Shown: piece after piece, positions 10,793 through 18,048 of the stretch
How positions within the stretch are numbered: position 1 is the stretch's first letter
How the letters are laid out: the number at the start of each line of letters is the position of its first letter
Source: Sphingomonas sanguinis
Lineage (GTDB): Bacteria; Pseudomonadota; Alphaproteobacteria; Sphingomonadales; Sphingomonadaceae
Reading direction: 5' to 3'
Length of the DNA: 64,000 nucleotides
Assembly: GCF_019297835.1 (NCBI RefSeq)
Contig: NZ_CP079203.1
Location: 1,647,001-1,711,000 of the forward strand
Notes under the pieces: generated by a model
Database searches by the model: none
Told to the model about the DNA's origin: nothing
Seen by the model: the letters and a program-made list of their open reading frames with translations, nothing else
Translations under genes and position numbers: made by a program

Positions 10793-11848
10793 ATGTTCCA
10801 GTATCCATTTGGGGGGGATGGGATCCACATGACGGGGGCGTTTTGCGATAAGCCAGATCAGGCATTTTCGTTTTGGCTGCGTACAGGCAGGTTGCCGTCG
10901 GCGCTTGGTCCTGATGGTATCGAACTCAAATTCAATCCCTGGCACGATCCGGCGAATGGTCGGTTCACCTTCGCAGGGACGGGACGTCAACACGGCACGG
11001 GCGGCAGTGACGCGGCGGGCGGGCGCATATCCAGGCGAATTCGGCACACACCCCCGACGGGTAAGTCGCCAGTCACGCCATCATCGCGGCCGGGGACGCT
11101 CAAACAGCGATCCAACCGACCCCGTCAGCCGAACCCCGTCACGGAGTTCATCGGAGGTGTTGGCGAAGGGATTTATGATGTTGGGAAAGGGACAGTTGCT
11201 GCTGTTCAGACCACATTGACGACGAATCCGGTGACGACGATTCGGGAGACTGGTCGCGGGATTGCGAACATGATCGACGCTGCAATCGCTGCAGAGAATA
11301 CGCCAGCGCGAATTCAAATTTCGCGCGCGACCAGCGCGATTGGCAACGCCTCTGCAAGGGATGTCGGCCATGCTACTGGAACGGTCGTCGGGAACGTAGC
11401 GCTGTCGGCAGCACCCGGCGCCGCGCTCGCCAAGGTTGCCGCCGGGCGCCGGCTTCGCATGGCAACACGCCGGCCGAATTTTGATCCGCCTCAGATCGGC
11501 TGGGTGAAGGAAACGGTCAGATCCGACAAGCCTTGGAAAGTCTATAACGATGCCGCGCCCGGCTCGCGCCCCGGCCAAGCGCCGACATTGATGCGAACCA
11601 TGCCGGACGGCTCGAAACGGCCTGTAAAGTTCGATGGCATCCAAGGCGATTACGTCATTGATCGCAAGTGGAGCGTCCGAGACGCACCGCGCGCCCGCGC
11701 TCAAATCTTGCGGCAATCGGAGGTATTGGCGCAGCATCGCCTCATTGGATCATGGGAAGTTCCAACGCCCGCTCAAAAGGCCAAAGCGCTCAAACTTCTC
11801 AAGAAGATGAATGTTACCAACATTCACGTAAAGGTGGTGAAACCATGA
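10793..11848 (+). CDS. Polymorphic-toxin-like protein with C-terminal PD-(D/E)xK-type nuclease domain
   Basis: 351 aa in three parts. The N-terminal ~60 residues contain FWLRTGRLPSALGPDGIE followed by FNPWHDPANGRFTFAG, a marker motif I associate with toxin-like proteins of sphingomonads. A middle region (about 110-215) rich in Gly/Ala/Thr (PVTEFIGGVGEGIYDVGKG, NPVTTIRETGRGIANMIDAA) looks like a pre-toxin segment. The C-terminal ~115 residues carry VKFDGIQGDYVIDRKW; Asp281, Asp290 and Lys292 fit a restriction-endonuclease-fold toxin (Tox-REase type). No signal peptide is visible. Its stop overlaps the next start (ATGA at 11845-11848), the arrangement of toxin/immunity pairs. The start may instead be the ATG at 10829, which has a purine-rich gggggg upstream. 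Confidence 0.75.
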   Translation: MFQYPFGGDGIHMTGAFCDKPDQAFSFWLRTGRLPSALGPDGIELKFNPWHDPANGRFTFAGTGRQHGTGGSDAAGGRISRRIRHTPPTGKSPVTPSSRPGTLKQRSNRPRQPNPVTEFIGGVGEGIYDVGKGTVAAVQTTLTTNPVTTIRETGRGIANMIDAAIAAENTPARIQISRATSAIGNASARDVGHATGTVVGNVALSAAPGAALAKVAAGRRLRMATRRPNFDPPQIGWVKETVRSDKPWKVYNDAAPGSRPGQAPTLMRTMPDGSKRPVKFDGIQGDYVIDRKWSVRDAPRARAQILRQSEVLAQHRLIGSWEVPTPAQKAKALKLLKKMNVTNIHVKVVKP

Positions 11849-12156
11849 TAGCCGTACAGATTGCCCATATCATAGCGGATTACGTCGTGTTCCTCGACCT
11901 CACTGATGACGATGAACTCGATCCGGATATCGCCGTAAAGATGATGGAAAGCCTTGCGGGTCAACTCGAAGAACTGGACCGAGGATTTCTCCGTCAGCTG
12001 GTCGACGCGTTCGCGGTCATTGCCGCCGATTATAGCGGTGAAGCCCAACAGGTGGTGCGCGACATCCCGTACAGCTTCTATCTCGAAGAGGTACTCGCAG
12101 CGGGCGATCCCGTAAGGCTGGCAGAGTTGGAAGCGATACGCGAAGCACGCGAATGA
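11845..12156 (+). CDS. Putative immunity protein for the upstream nuclease toxin
   Basis: 103 aa, small, acidic and apparently cytosolic. An all-helical composition is likely (IAVQIAHIIADYVVFLDL, then an Asp/Glu run in the 20s, then long amphipathic helices to the C-terminus). The start ATG at 11845 lies within the toxin stop codon (ATGA), implying translational coupling. I recognise no family; immunity function is inferred from position, size, acidity and coupling. Its own stop overlaps the cobB reading-frame start in another ATGA (12153-12156). GC content is lower than in flanking housekeeping genes. Confidence 0.65.
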   Translation: MIAVQIAHIIADYVVFLDLTDDDELDPDIAVKMMESLAGQLEELDRGFLRQLVDAFAVIAADYSGEAQQVVRDIPYSFYLEEVLAAGDPVRLAELEAIREARE

Positions 12157-12890
12157 TCGGAAATAAGCAAAGCAAAAGACTGATGCGGATAGGCGCCACC
12201 CAAAACATCGTCATCCTCACCGGCGCAGGCGTCTCCGCCGAGTCCGGCATCGCCACCTTTCGTGGCCCCGGCGGGCTGTGGGAGGGGCACCGGGTGGAGG
12301 ATGTCTGCACGCCCGAGGCGCTCGCCGCCGATCCGGACCTGGTCCACCGCTTCTACGATCTGCGGCGGGCGGGGCTTGCCAGCGTGGAACCCAATCCGGC
12401 ACACGACGCCCTGGCGCGGCTGGATCGGGAATGGCGGGGGGAGTTGCTGATCGTCACGCAGAATGTCGACGATCTGCACGAACGGGCGGGGGCGGAGCGG
12501 ATGCTGCATATGCATGGCGCATTGAAGCAGGCCCTGTGCGCCGCCTGTGGCGAGCGGTTCGACTGGCCGGGCGATCTGCCGCCCGGCACGTCCTGCCCCG
12601 CCTGCACCGCGCCGCGCTTGCGGCCCGACATCGTGTTCTTTGGCGAGATTCCCTATCACATGGAGCGGATCGAGGCGGCGCTGGCGCAGGCCGATCTGTT
12701 CGTGTCGATCGGCACCTCGGGCGCGGTCTATCCGGCGGCCGGGTTCGTGCGGATGGCGAACGCTTTTGGTGCCGCGACTCTGGAGCTGAATCTCGAACGG
12801 TCGGAGGGGAGCGGATGGTTCGACGAAAGCCGCCTCGGCCTGGCGGGGCAATTGGTGCCCGAATGGGTGGAGCAGATGCTCAGCCGGTGA
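12153..12890 (+). CDS. cobB: NAD-dependent protein deacylase (sirtuin, CobB type)
   Basis: 245 aa. It removes acetyl/succinyl groups from lysines, using NAD+. The NAD-binding motif ILTGAGVSAESGIATFRG, TQNVDDLHERAG, the catalytic His in MHGAL, and a zinc ribbon with two Cys pairs (ALCAACGERF and SCPACTAP) give the class III CobB layout. The first ten residues are atypical, so the ATG at 12183 (MRIGATQNIV) is a good alternative start; neither site has a strong ribosome-binding site. It converges with the CysQ-like gene, overlapping by 11 bp. It is probably an ordinary deacylase rather than a defence SIR2. Confidence 0.93.
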   Translation: MIGNKQSKRLMRIGATQNIVILTGAGVSAESGIATFRGPGGLWEGHRVEDVCTPEALAADPDLVHRFYDLRRAGLASVEPNPAHDALARLDREWRGELLIVTQNVDDLHERAGAERMLHMHGALKQALCAACGERFDWPGDLPPGTSCPACTAPRLRPDIVFFGEIPYHMERIEAALAQADLFVSIGTSGAVYPAAGFVRMANAFGAATLELNLERSEGSGWFDESRLGLAGQLVPEWVEQMLSR

Positions 12891-13671
12891 CGGGAACGAT
12901 GACCTCGCGAGCGCGGGGCGTGAGCCGCTCAAGCGCCGGGCCCTGAAGGCCGCGCGCCGTCACCAGCACACCGAAGGCGCGCGGGTCGGGCTTATTGAAG
13001 AGCAAAGGCTGGCCGAGCGCATCCGCCACCCCTGCCCCCGCCTCGGAGGCGATCAGCGCGGCGGCGGCGATGTCCCACTCATTGCCCCAGCGCAGGGTCG
13101 CGATCAGATCGGCCTCGTCGGCGGCGACCATGGCGATGCGCAGCGCGATCGAGTTGGGCTTGAACACCGCGACCAGATCGCGGTCGGCCTTGGGCAGCGC
13201 ATCCACGGGTACGCGCGCACCGGGCATCTGGTGGCAATAGCCCGCGCTGAGCGCACTGCCGTTGCGGGTCGCGCCATGCCCCGCCTGGGCCAGCCACAGC
13301 TCACCGCGCGCGGGCGCGGCCAGCACGCCGATCACCGGCACGCCGTCCTCGACCAGCGCGACCGAGACCGCCCAGCCCTCGCGCCCCCGGATATAGTCGC
13401 GCGTGCCGTCGATCGGGTCGACCACCCAGACCCGCCGCGCCGCCAGCCGGTCGGGCTTGTCCGCCGTTTCCTCCGACAGCCAGCCCGCATCGGGGATCAG
13501 CGCGTGGAGCCGGGCATAGAGCATCCGGTCGACATCCAGATCGACCTCGCATACCGGGCTGCCCGGCGTCTTTTCCCATTGGCGGAAATCAGTACGCCAG
13601 CGGGCAAGCGCCATCGCCGCCGCCTCACGCGCCGCCGCGACGACAGCGGGGACCAGCTCAGCTGCTGGCAA
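12880..13671 (-). CDS. Inositol monophosphatase-family phosphatase, CysQ-like
   Basis: 263 aa. Metal-dependent Li+-sensitive phosphatase fold: the first metal motif is SEETADKPDRL, the second VVDPIDGTRDYIRG (about residues 83-96), and the C-terminal WDIAAAALIASEAGA. CysQ proteins hydrolyse 3'-phosphoadenosine 5'-phosphate during sulphate assimilation; inositol-1-phosphate or histidinol phosphate are the other possible substrates. The start overlaps the end of pmbA by 14 bp, so the two are likely one transcript. Confidence 0.85.
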   Translation of the reverse strand: MPAAELVPAVVAAAREAAAMALARWRTDFRQWEKTPGSPVCEVDLDVDRMLYARLHALIPDAGWLSEETADKPDRLAARRVWVVDPIDGTRDYIRGREGWAVSVALVEDGVPVIGVLAAPARGELWLAQAGHGATRNGSALSAGYCHQMPGARVPVDALPKADRDLVAVFKPNSIALRIAMVAADEADLIATLRWGNEWDIAAAALIASEAGAGVADALGQPLLFNKPDPRAFGVLVTARGLQGPALERLTPRAREVIVPVTG

Positions 13672-15004
13672 CCGTCATTCCATCGATTCGCAGGGTGGGC
13701 ACATTGACGCCGTAGCGGAATTCCAGATCATTGGCCGGGGTCATGCCGAGGAACATATCCTTCAGATTGCCTGCCACGGTGAACTCCGCAACTGGCCCGG
13801 CGATCCGTCCGCCGACGATGCGGAAGCCCGCCGCGCCCCGGCTATAGTCGCCGGTGACGGGGTTCACGCCGCTGCCGATCAGCTCGGTGACGTATACGCC
13901 GTCGGCGATGTCGGCGATCAGCGTCTCCACCGGCACGCGGCCCGGCGCCATGAACAGGTTGCTGGTCGACACGCCCGGCCCGCCGCCGGTGCCGCGCGCG
14001 GCATGGCCGGTCGGCTCCAGCCCCAGCTGCCGCGCGGAGGCGGAATCGAGCAGCCAGGTTTCCAGCACCCCGTCCTCGACGATGGCGGTCGGCGACACCG
14101 CCAGCCCCTCGCCGTCGAAGGGGCGCGAGCGCAGGCCGTGCGGGCGGTGGGGATCGTCCTCGATCCGGATGCCCGCCGCCATCACCCGCTCGCCCAGGCC
14201 ATCGAGCAGGAAGCTGGTCCGCCGCGTGATCGCCGCGCCCGCGATCGCCGAGACGAGATGGCCGACCAGCGAGGACCCCACGCGCGGATCATAGACAACC
14301 GGCATCGCGCCGCTGGCCAGCTTGCCCGGATTGACGCGGGCGACCGTCCGCTCGCCCGCGCGGATGCCGATCGCCTCGGGGCTTTCGAGCAGGCGGCGAA
14401 GGCGCGCGCCGTGATGGGCATAGTCGCGCTGCATGGTCGCGCCTTCGCCCGCCACCACGCTGACCGACAGGCCGTAACCGGTGGCGGCATAGCCCGCCGC
14501 GAAACCATGGCTGGTCGCCAGCGCCGAGACGACGCGCGAGGCCGATGCCCCCGCCCCCTCGGAGTTGGTGACGCCCGCCACCGCCCGCGCGGCCTCTTCG
14601 GCCTCCAGCGCAGCGGCGCGCAGAGCTTCGGGCGCGACCTCGCCGCCATCGTCCAAGTCGAGCATCGGCGGCGCACCGTGCAACAGCCGCTCTTCTGGCG
14701 CCAAGCCCGCCCAGAGATCCTCGGGCGCCTCGCGCGCCATGGCGACGGCGCGCTCGACCGCGCGGTCCATCGCATCGCCCGACAGGTCCGATGTCGAGAC
14801 GCTGGCCGAGCGCCGCCCGACGAACACGCGCAGGCCCAGTTCCTCACTCTCCGAGCGGCCGACATCCTCCAGCGCGCCGAGGCGCACCGACACCTCCAGC
14901 GCGGCATCGGCGGCAAAAACCGCGTCGGCGGCGTCGGCTCCGGCGGCGCGGGCACGGGCAACGATGTCTGCGGCCCGGTCGCGGGCCTGTTCGGGAGTCA
15001 GCAT
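13658..15004 (-). CDS. pmbA: Metalloprotease subunit PmbA/TldE (TldD/PmbA family)
   Basis: 448 aa. With TldD, PmbA forms a heterodimeric cytoplasmic protease that processes small peptides such as microcin B17 precursor and the CcdA antitoxin. The family signature is seen at the N-terminus (RSESEELGLRVFVGRRSASVS) and in the C-terminal half (GTGGGPGVSTSNLFMAPG; GSGVNPVTGDYSRGAAGF). As expected for PmbA, the HExxxH zinc site of TldD is absent. tldD is not in the window. The CysQ-like gene follows with overlap. Confidence 0.92.
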   Translation of the reverse strand: MLTPEQARDRAADIVARARAAGADAADAVFAADAALEVSVRLGALEDVGRSESEELGLRVFVGRRSASVSTSDLSGDAMDRAVERAVAMAREAPEDLWAGLAPEERLLHGAPPMLDLDDGGEVAPEALRAAALEAEEAARAVAGVTNSEGAGASASRVVSALATSHGFAAGYAATGYGLSVSVVAGEGATMQRDYAHHGARLRRLLESPEAIGIRAGERTVARVNPGKLASGAMPVVYDPRVGSSLVGHLVSAIAGAAITRRTSFLLDGLGERVMAAGIRIEDDPHRPHGLRSRPFDGEGLAVSPTAIVEDGVLETWLLDSASARQLGLEPTGHAARGTGGGPGVSTSNLFMAPGRVPVETLIADIADGVYVTELIGSGVNPVTGDYSRGAAGFRIVGGRIAGPVAEFTVAGNLKDMFLGMTPANDLEFRYGVNVPTLRIDGMTVASS

Positions 15005-15077
15005 GGTTCAGGACTTAAGGACGCTTGCGCGGGGATGCCAGTCCCCGTCGCATTCCGGCGGCGACTTCCCTGCCCGC

Positions 15078-16826
15078 TCAGGCGACCAGAGCCAGATGGG
15101 ACGACGACGCTCCCCGATAATCGGCGGTATCCAGCCGGAATTGCGCGACTTCGCTGGCCAGCACCTCAGCCTCGGCCGCCAGGTGACGGGCGGCGGCGGT
15201 CGCCTCTTCCACCATCGCCGCATTCTGCTGGGTCGAACCGTCCATGTCGGCAACCGCGATATTGACCTGTTGCAGGCCGGTCGCCTGCTGCTCCGCCGAG
15301 GACGCGATCTGCGAAACGAGCGCGCTGATCTCGGCAATGCGCGCGGTGATCGCCTCCAGCGTGCGGCCGGTCTCGTTGACCAGATCGACGCCGATGCCGA
15401 CCTGCGAACTGGAGCTTTGGATGCGTTCCTTCACGTCGCGCGCCGCATCGGCCGAACGCTGGGCGAGCGCGCGCACTTCGGAGGCGACCACGGCAAAGCC
15501 CTTGCCCGCATCCCCGGCCCGTGCCGCCTCGACTCCCGCATTGAGCGCGAGCAAGTTCGTCTGGAAGGCGATGCCGTCGATCACCGTGATGATCTCCGAA
15601 ATCTCAGTCGAGGACCGCTCGATCGCGCCCATCGCCTCGACCGCGCGGCGGACCACCGCGCCGGATTCCTCGGTTTCCTGCCGCGCGGCCACCACGATCG
15701 CGTTGACGCGGTTCGCGCCGCTGGCCGTCGTGCGCACGCCGCCGGTGATCTCGTCCATCGCCGCGGCGGTTTCCTCCAGACTGGCCGCCTGCTGCTCGGT
15801 GCGTTGCGACAGGTCGTCGGACGCGGCGCGGACTTCGGCGGCGCCGCTTCGCACATGGCCTGCCGAGCGCGAGATGCGCGTCAGGGTGCGTGACAGCCGC
15901 TCCATGCTGTCGTTGAACGACCGGCCCAGACCGCGATATTCGTCGGGTAGCGTGTCGCCGACCCGGTAAGCGACATTGCCCTCGCCCAGTTCGTTCAGCG
16001 CCGAGGCCAGTTCGCGCACGACCACCTCCTGCTTCTCGCCGTTGCTCACCTGCGCCTGCGCGGCGACGCGGAAGACCTCGACCGCCGAGACCATGGTGCC
16101 GATCTCGTCCGCGCGCTCCCGCCCGTCGAGCTTCAGCGCGAGGTCGCCGCCCGCCATGCGCCGCATCGCATCGGCCGTCGCACCGATCGGACGCAGCACC
16201 CGGCGCAGCAGGTAGAACAGTCCGCCCCCCAGCATCCCGGCCACGATCAGGCCCAGCACCGCCAGAATCGCGATCGTCATGCGCAGCGTCGCCAGACTTT
16301 CTTCGGTGACGCGCGCCTGCGCCTCGCCCGCCGCCTTCACCAGCGCATCGATGTCGCGCCGATGCGCGGCGTAGAGATCTGAAAGCCGGGCATAGCTGGC
16401 CTGCGCCGCCGCCCGGTCGCCCCGCCGGATCGCCGGGAGGGTCACATTGTCGAGTTCGCCCCAGAAATCGTCGGCGTTGCGCGCCGCCTTGTCGATCAAC
16501 ATCGACTTCAACCCGCCCTGAAGCTCCGACGCCTTCCATTTGGCGATGCCCGCCCGGAAATCGCGTTCCAGCCGGGTCAGCGCGGCCTGCCGATCGGGCA
16601 GCGTCGCGGGCTGTTCGACCAACAGGGTCGCTTCCAGAAATGGCTCGATGATATAGGCGGGCGGGGGAAGGATGTCGGCCTGGAGATCGCTGATCCGCTG
16701 ATTGGAGGCCGCCAGCGGACCGCCGATACGGATCGTGTTGATCTCGTATCCGGTCAACGCCGCGCCCGTTATCAGGACCGCCATGACGATCATTCCGCCA
16801 GCACGGCATTTTTCGTTTATGTTCAA
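15078..16826 (-). CDS. Methyl-accepting chemotaxis protein
   Basis: 582 aa membrane chemoreceptor. The order is: N-terminal membrane helix (about 12-28), periplasmic four-helix-bundle ligand domain (about 30-190), second membrane helix (about 190-212), HAMP domain, a long coiled-coil signalling domain with the conserved hairpin tip LLALNAGVEAARAGDAGKGF, and methylation helices. Translation seems to start at a TTG (16824-16826) with AAGGGA 7 bases upstream; the ATG at 16793 is an alternative but would remove the cytoplasmic n-region. No che genes adjoin, so it is an outlying receptor of unknown ligand. Confidence 0.93.
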   Translation of the reverse strand: MNINEKCRAGGMIVMAVLITGAALTGYEINTIRIGGPLAASNQRISDLQADILPPPAYIIEPFLEATLLVEQPATLPDRQAALTRLERDFRAGIAKWKASELQGGLKSMLIDKAARNADDFWGELDNVTLPAIRRGDRAAAQASYARLSDLYAAHRRDIDALVKAAGEAQARVTEESLATLRMTIAILAVLGLIVAGMLGGGLFYLLRRVLRPIGATADAMRRMAGGDLALKLDGRERADEIGTMVSAVEVFRVAAQAQVSNGEKQEVVVRELASALNELGEGNVAYRVGDTLPDEYRGLGRSFNDSMERLSRTLTRISRSAGHVRSGAAEVRAASDDLSQRTEQQAASLEETAAAMDEITGGVRTTASGANRVNAIVVAARQETEESGAVVRRAVEAMGAIERSSTEISEIITVIDGIAFQTNLLALNAGVEAARAGDAGKGFAVVASEVRALAQRSADAARDVKERIQSSSSQVGIGVDLVNETGRTLEAITARIAEISALVSQIASSAEQQATGLQQVNIAVADMDGSTQQNAAMVEEATAAARHLAAEAEVLASEVAQFRLDTADYRGASSSHLALVA

Positions 16827-16877
16827 GAGGTTGTCCCTTTGCTAATTTATGTTTAGCAGGGAGATGATAATTTACCG

Positions 16878-16885
16878 TTATCGGC
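16878..16885 (-). promoter_or_regulatory. Possible sigma-28 (FliA) -10 element for the chemoreceptor
   Basis: On the minus strand GCCGATAA is an exact match to the sigma-28 -10 consensus, 51 bases upstream of the TTG start. The expected -35 position (aatatgag) matches the TAAAGTTT consensus poorly, so this is suggestive only. Confidence 0.3.
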
Positions 16886-17027
16886 GCGAAACGACTCTCA
16901 TATTTGCTTGCGGCCAATGCGGATTGATCGCCAACGCGTTCAACTCAGGGCGAAAATCATGAGATAATTCGGAAGTGCCGGACACATCGCCGGATGAACC
17001 GCCGGACGACCGGGGCGTTAAACCAGC

Positions 17028-17237
17028 ATGACTCCGAAACCGCTCGACCAGCACCCTGTCTCGCATAAGGCGACGCTGCGCCTATCCGCCGGGCGCGCGG
17101 TCGATCTGCGGTTTGGACTACGCGTCACCAGTGGCGGGCTGCTCGCGATCGGCGGGCTGGTTTCGTCGATCCTGTTGTCGACGGCGGTCTTGGTCGGCGT
17201 CGCAACCCGGCACCTGCCGGATCGCGATTCCCGCTGA
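17028..17237 (+). CDS. Small hypothetical membrane protein
   Basis: 69 aa. A polar N-terminus with the segment RLSAGRAVDLRFGLRVTSGG precedes one hydrophobic helix (GGLLAIGGLVSSILLSTAVLVG, about residues 36-57) and a short charged tail. The codon use is normal for the genome and no longer competing frame covers the space. Function unknown; the basic membrane-proximal stretch suggests a cytoplasmic N-terminus. Confidence 0.6.
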   Translation: MTPKPLDQHPVSHKATLRLSAGRAVDLRFGLRVTSGGLLAIGGLVSSILLSTAVLVGVATRHLPDRDSR

Positions 17238-17252
17238 TCCGGATCGACCGCG

Positions 17253-17561
17253 TTACGCCTTGGACAGCATTTTCTCGGCGCTGGTCTTCACGAAATCGCC
17301 GATCGGCCCCGCCATCATCGACAGCATCATCGGGATCGTGACCGTGCCGCGCAGGGCATCGTCCGCGACCTCCATATCGGCCTTTACCGTCTGACCCATG
17401 GCGATGATGGTCAGGATCAGCCGATCCTCGGCGGGCCATTCCGACGAGACCTGGCCGCCGCCGGGAATATGCGCTTCCAGCTTGGGGAGCCCCTGCTCGA
17501 TCCGGCGCCGTGCTTCGGCATGACCCAGGCCATGGGGGATGTCGAAATTGACCGATGCCAT
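17253..17561 (-). CDS. Polyhydroxyalkanoic acid system family protein
   Basis: 102 aa. It matches the small PHA_gran_rgn family: FDIPHGLGHAEARRRIEQGL at the N-terminus, a central beta section and a C-terminal TVTIPMMLSMMAGPIGDFV. Members are found with polyhydroxyalkanoate granule genes and also alone in alphaproteobacteria; the biochemical role is not established. No phaC or phasin is nearby. It converges with the small membrane-protein gene across 15 bp. Confidence 0.8.
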   Translation of the reverse strand: MASVNFDIPHGLGHAEARRRIEQGLPKLEAHIPGGGQVSSEWPAEDRLILTIIAMGQTVKADMEVADDALRGTVTIPMMLSMMAGPIGDFVKTSAEKMLSKA

Positions 17562-17679
17562 CGGGCGAAACTCTCTTTCATGCGTGAAATCGAGAACCGC
17601 GTGGCGTGGTTTGCCATGGGGGTCAAGGGCTATGCGGTGAAATAATGTAACAGCCGGACTTGCCGAAGATTTCCGGGGA

Positions 17680-17753
17680 TGGAGCGGGTAACGGGAATCG
17701 AACCCGTGTATTCAGCTTGGAAGGCTGCTGCACTACCATTGTGCTATACCCGC
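17680..17753 (-). tRNA. tRNA-Gly (anticodon TCC)
   Basis: 74 nt with encoded CCA. On the minus strand the acceptor GCGGGTA pairs with TACCCGC, the anticodon loop is CTTCCAA, and the T-arm is ACGGGTTCGATTCCCGT. It reads GGA/GGG glycine codons. It lies 43 bp downstream of tRNA-Tyr on the same strand, probably in one precursor. Confidence 0.95.
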
Positions 17754-17796
17754 TCAGGTCCAGCACCGCTGATCGACCCTAGCCGATTGGCGGGGA

Positions 17797-17882
17797 TGGT
17801 GGAAGGGACTGGATTCGAACCAGTGTACGCTCACGCGGGCAGATTTACAGTCTGCTGCCTTTAACCACTCGGCCACCCTTCC
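17797..17882 (-). tRNA. tRNA-Tyr (anticodon GTA)
   Basis: 86 nt, a class II tRNA with encoded CCA. The acceptor is GGAAGGG/CCCTTCC, the anticodon arm GCAGA-CTGTAAA-TCTGC, a long variable arm follows, and the T-arm is ACTGGTTCGAATCCAGT. It is upstream partner of tRNA-Gly. Confidence 0.96.
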
Positions 17883-18048
17883 GGGGTGTCGCTCCATCGA
17901 AGCGAGGCGCGCCCAATGCCGAAGCGCGCGCGGCCTGTCAACGCCGTTTTGTGCGTTTTGCACAGATCGCGATTGATCCCGTTGCTTGCATGTCGGGCGA
18001 ACGGGACATAGCCTTTGTCCCATCAGTAGAGATACCGGGGGAAATATC

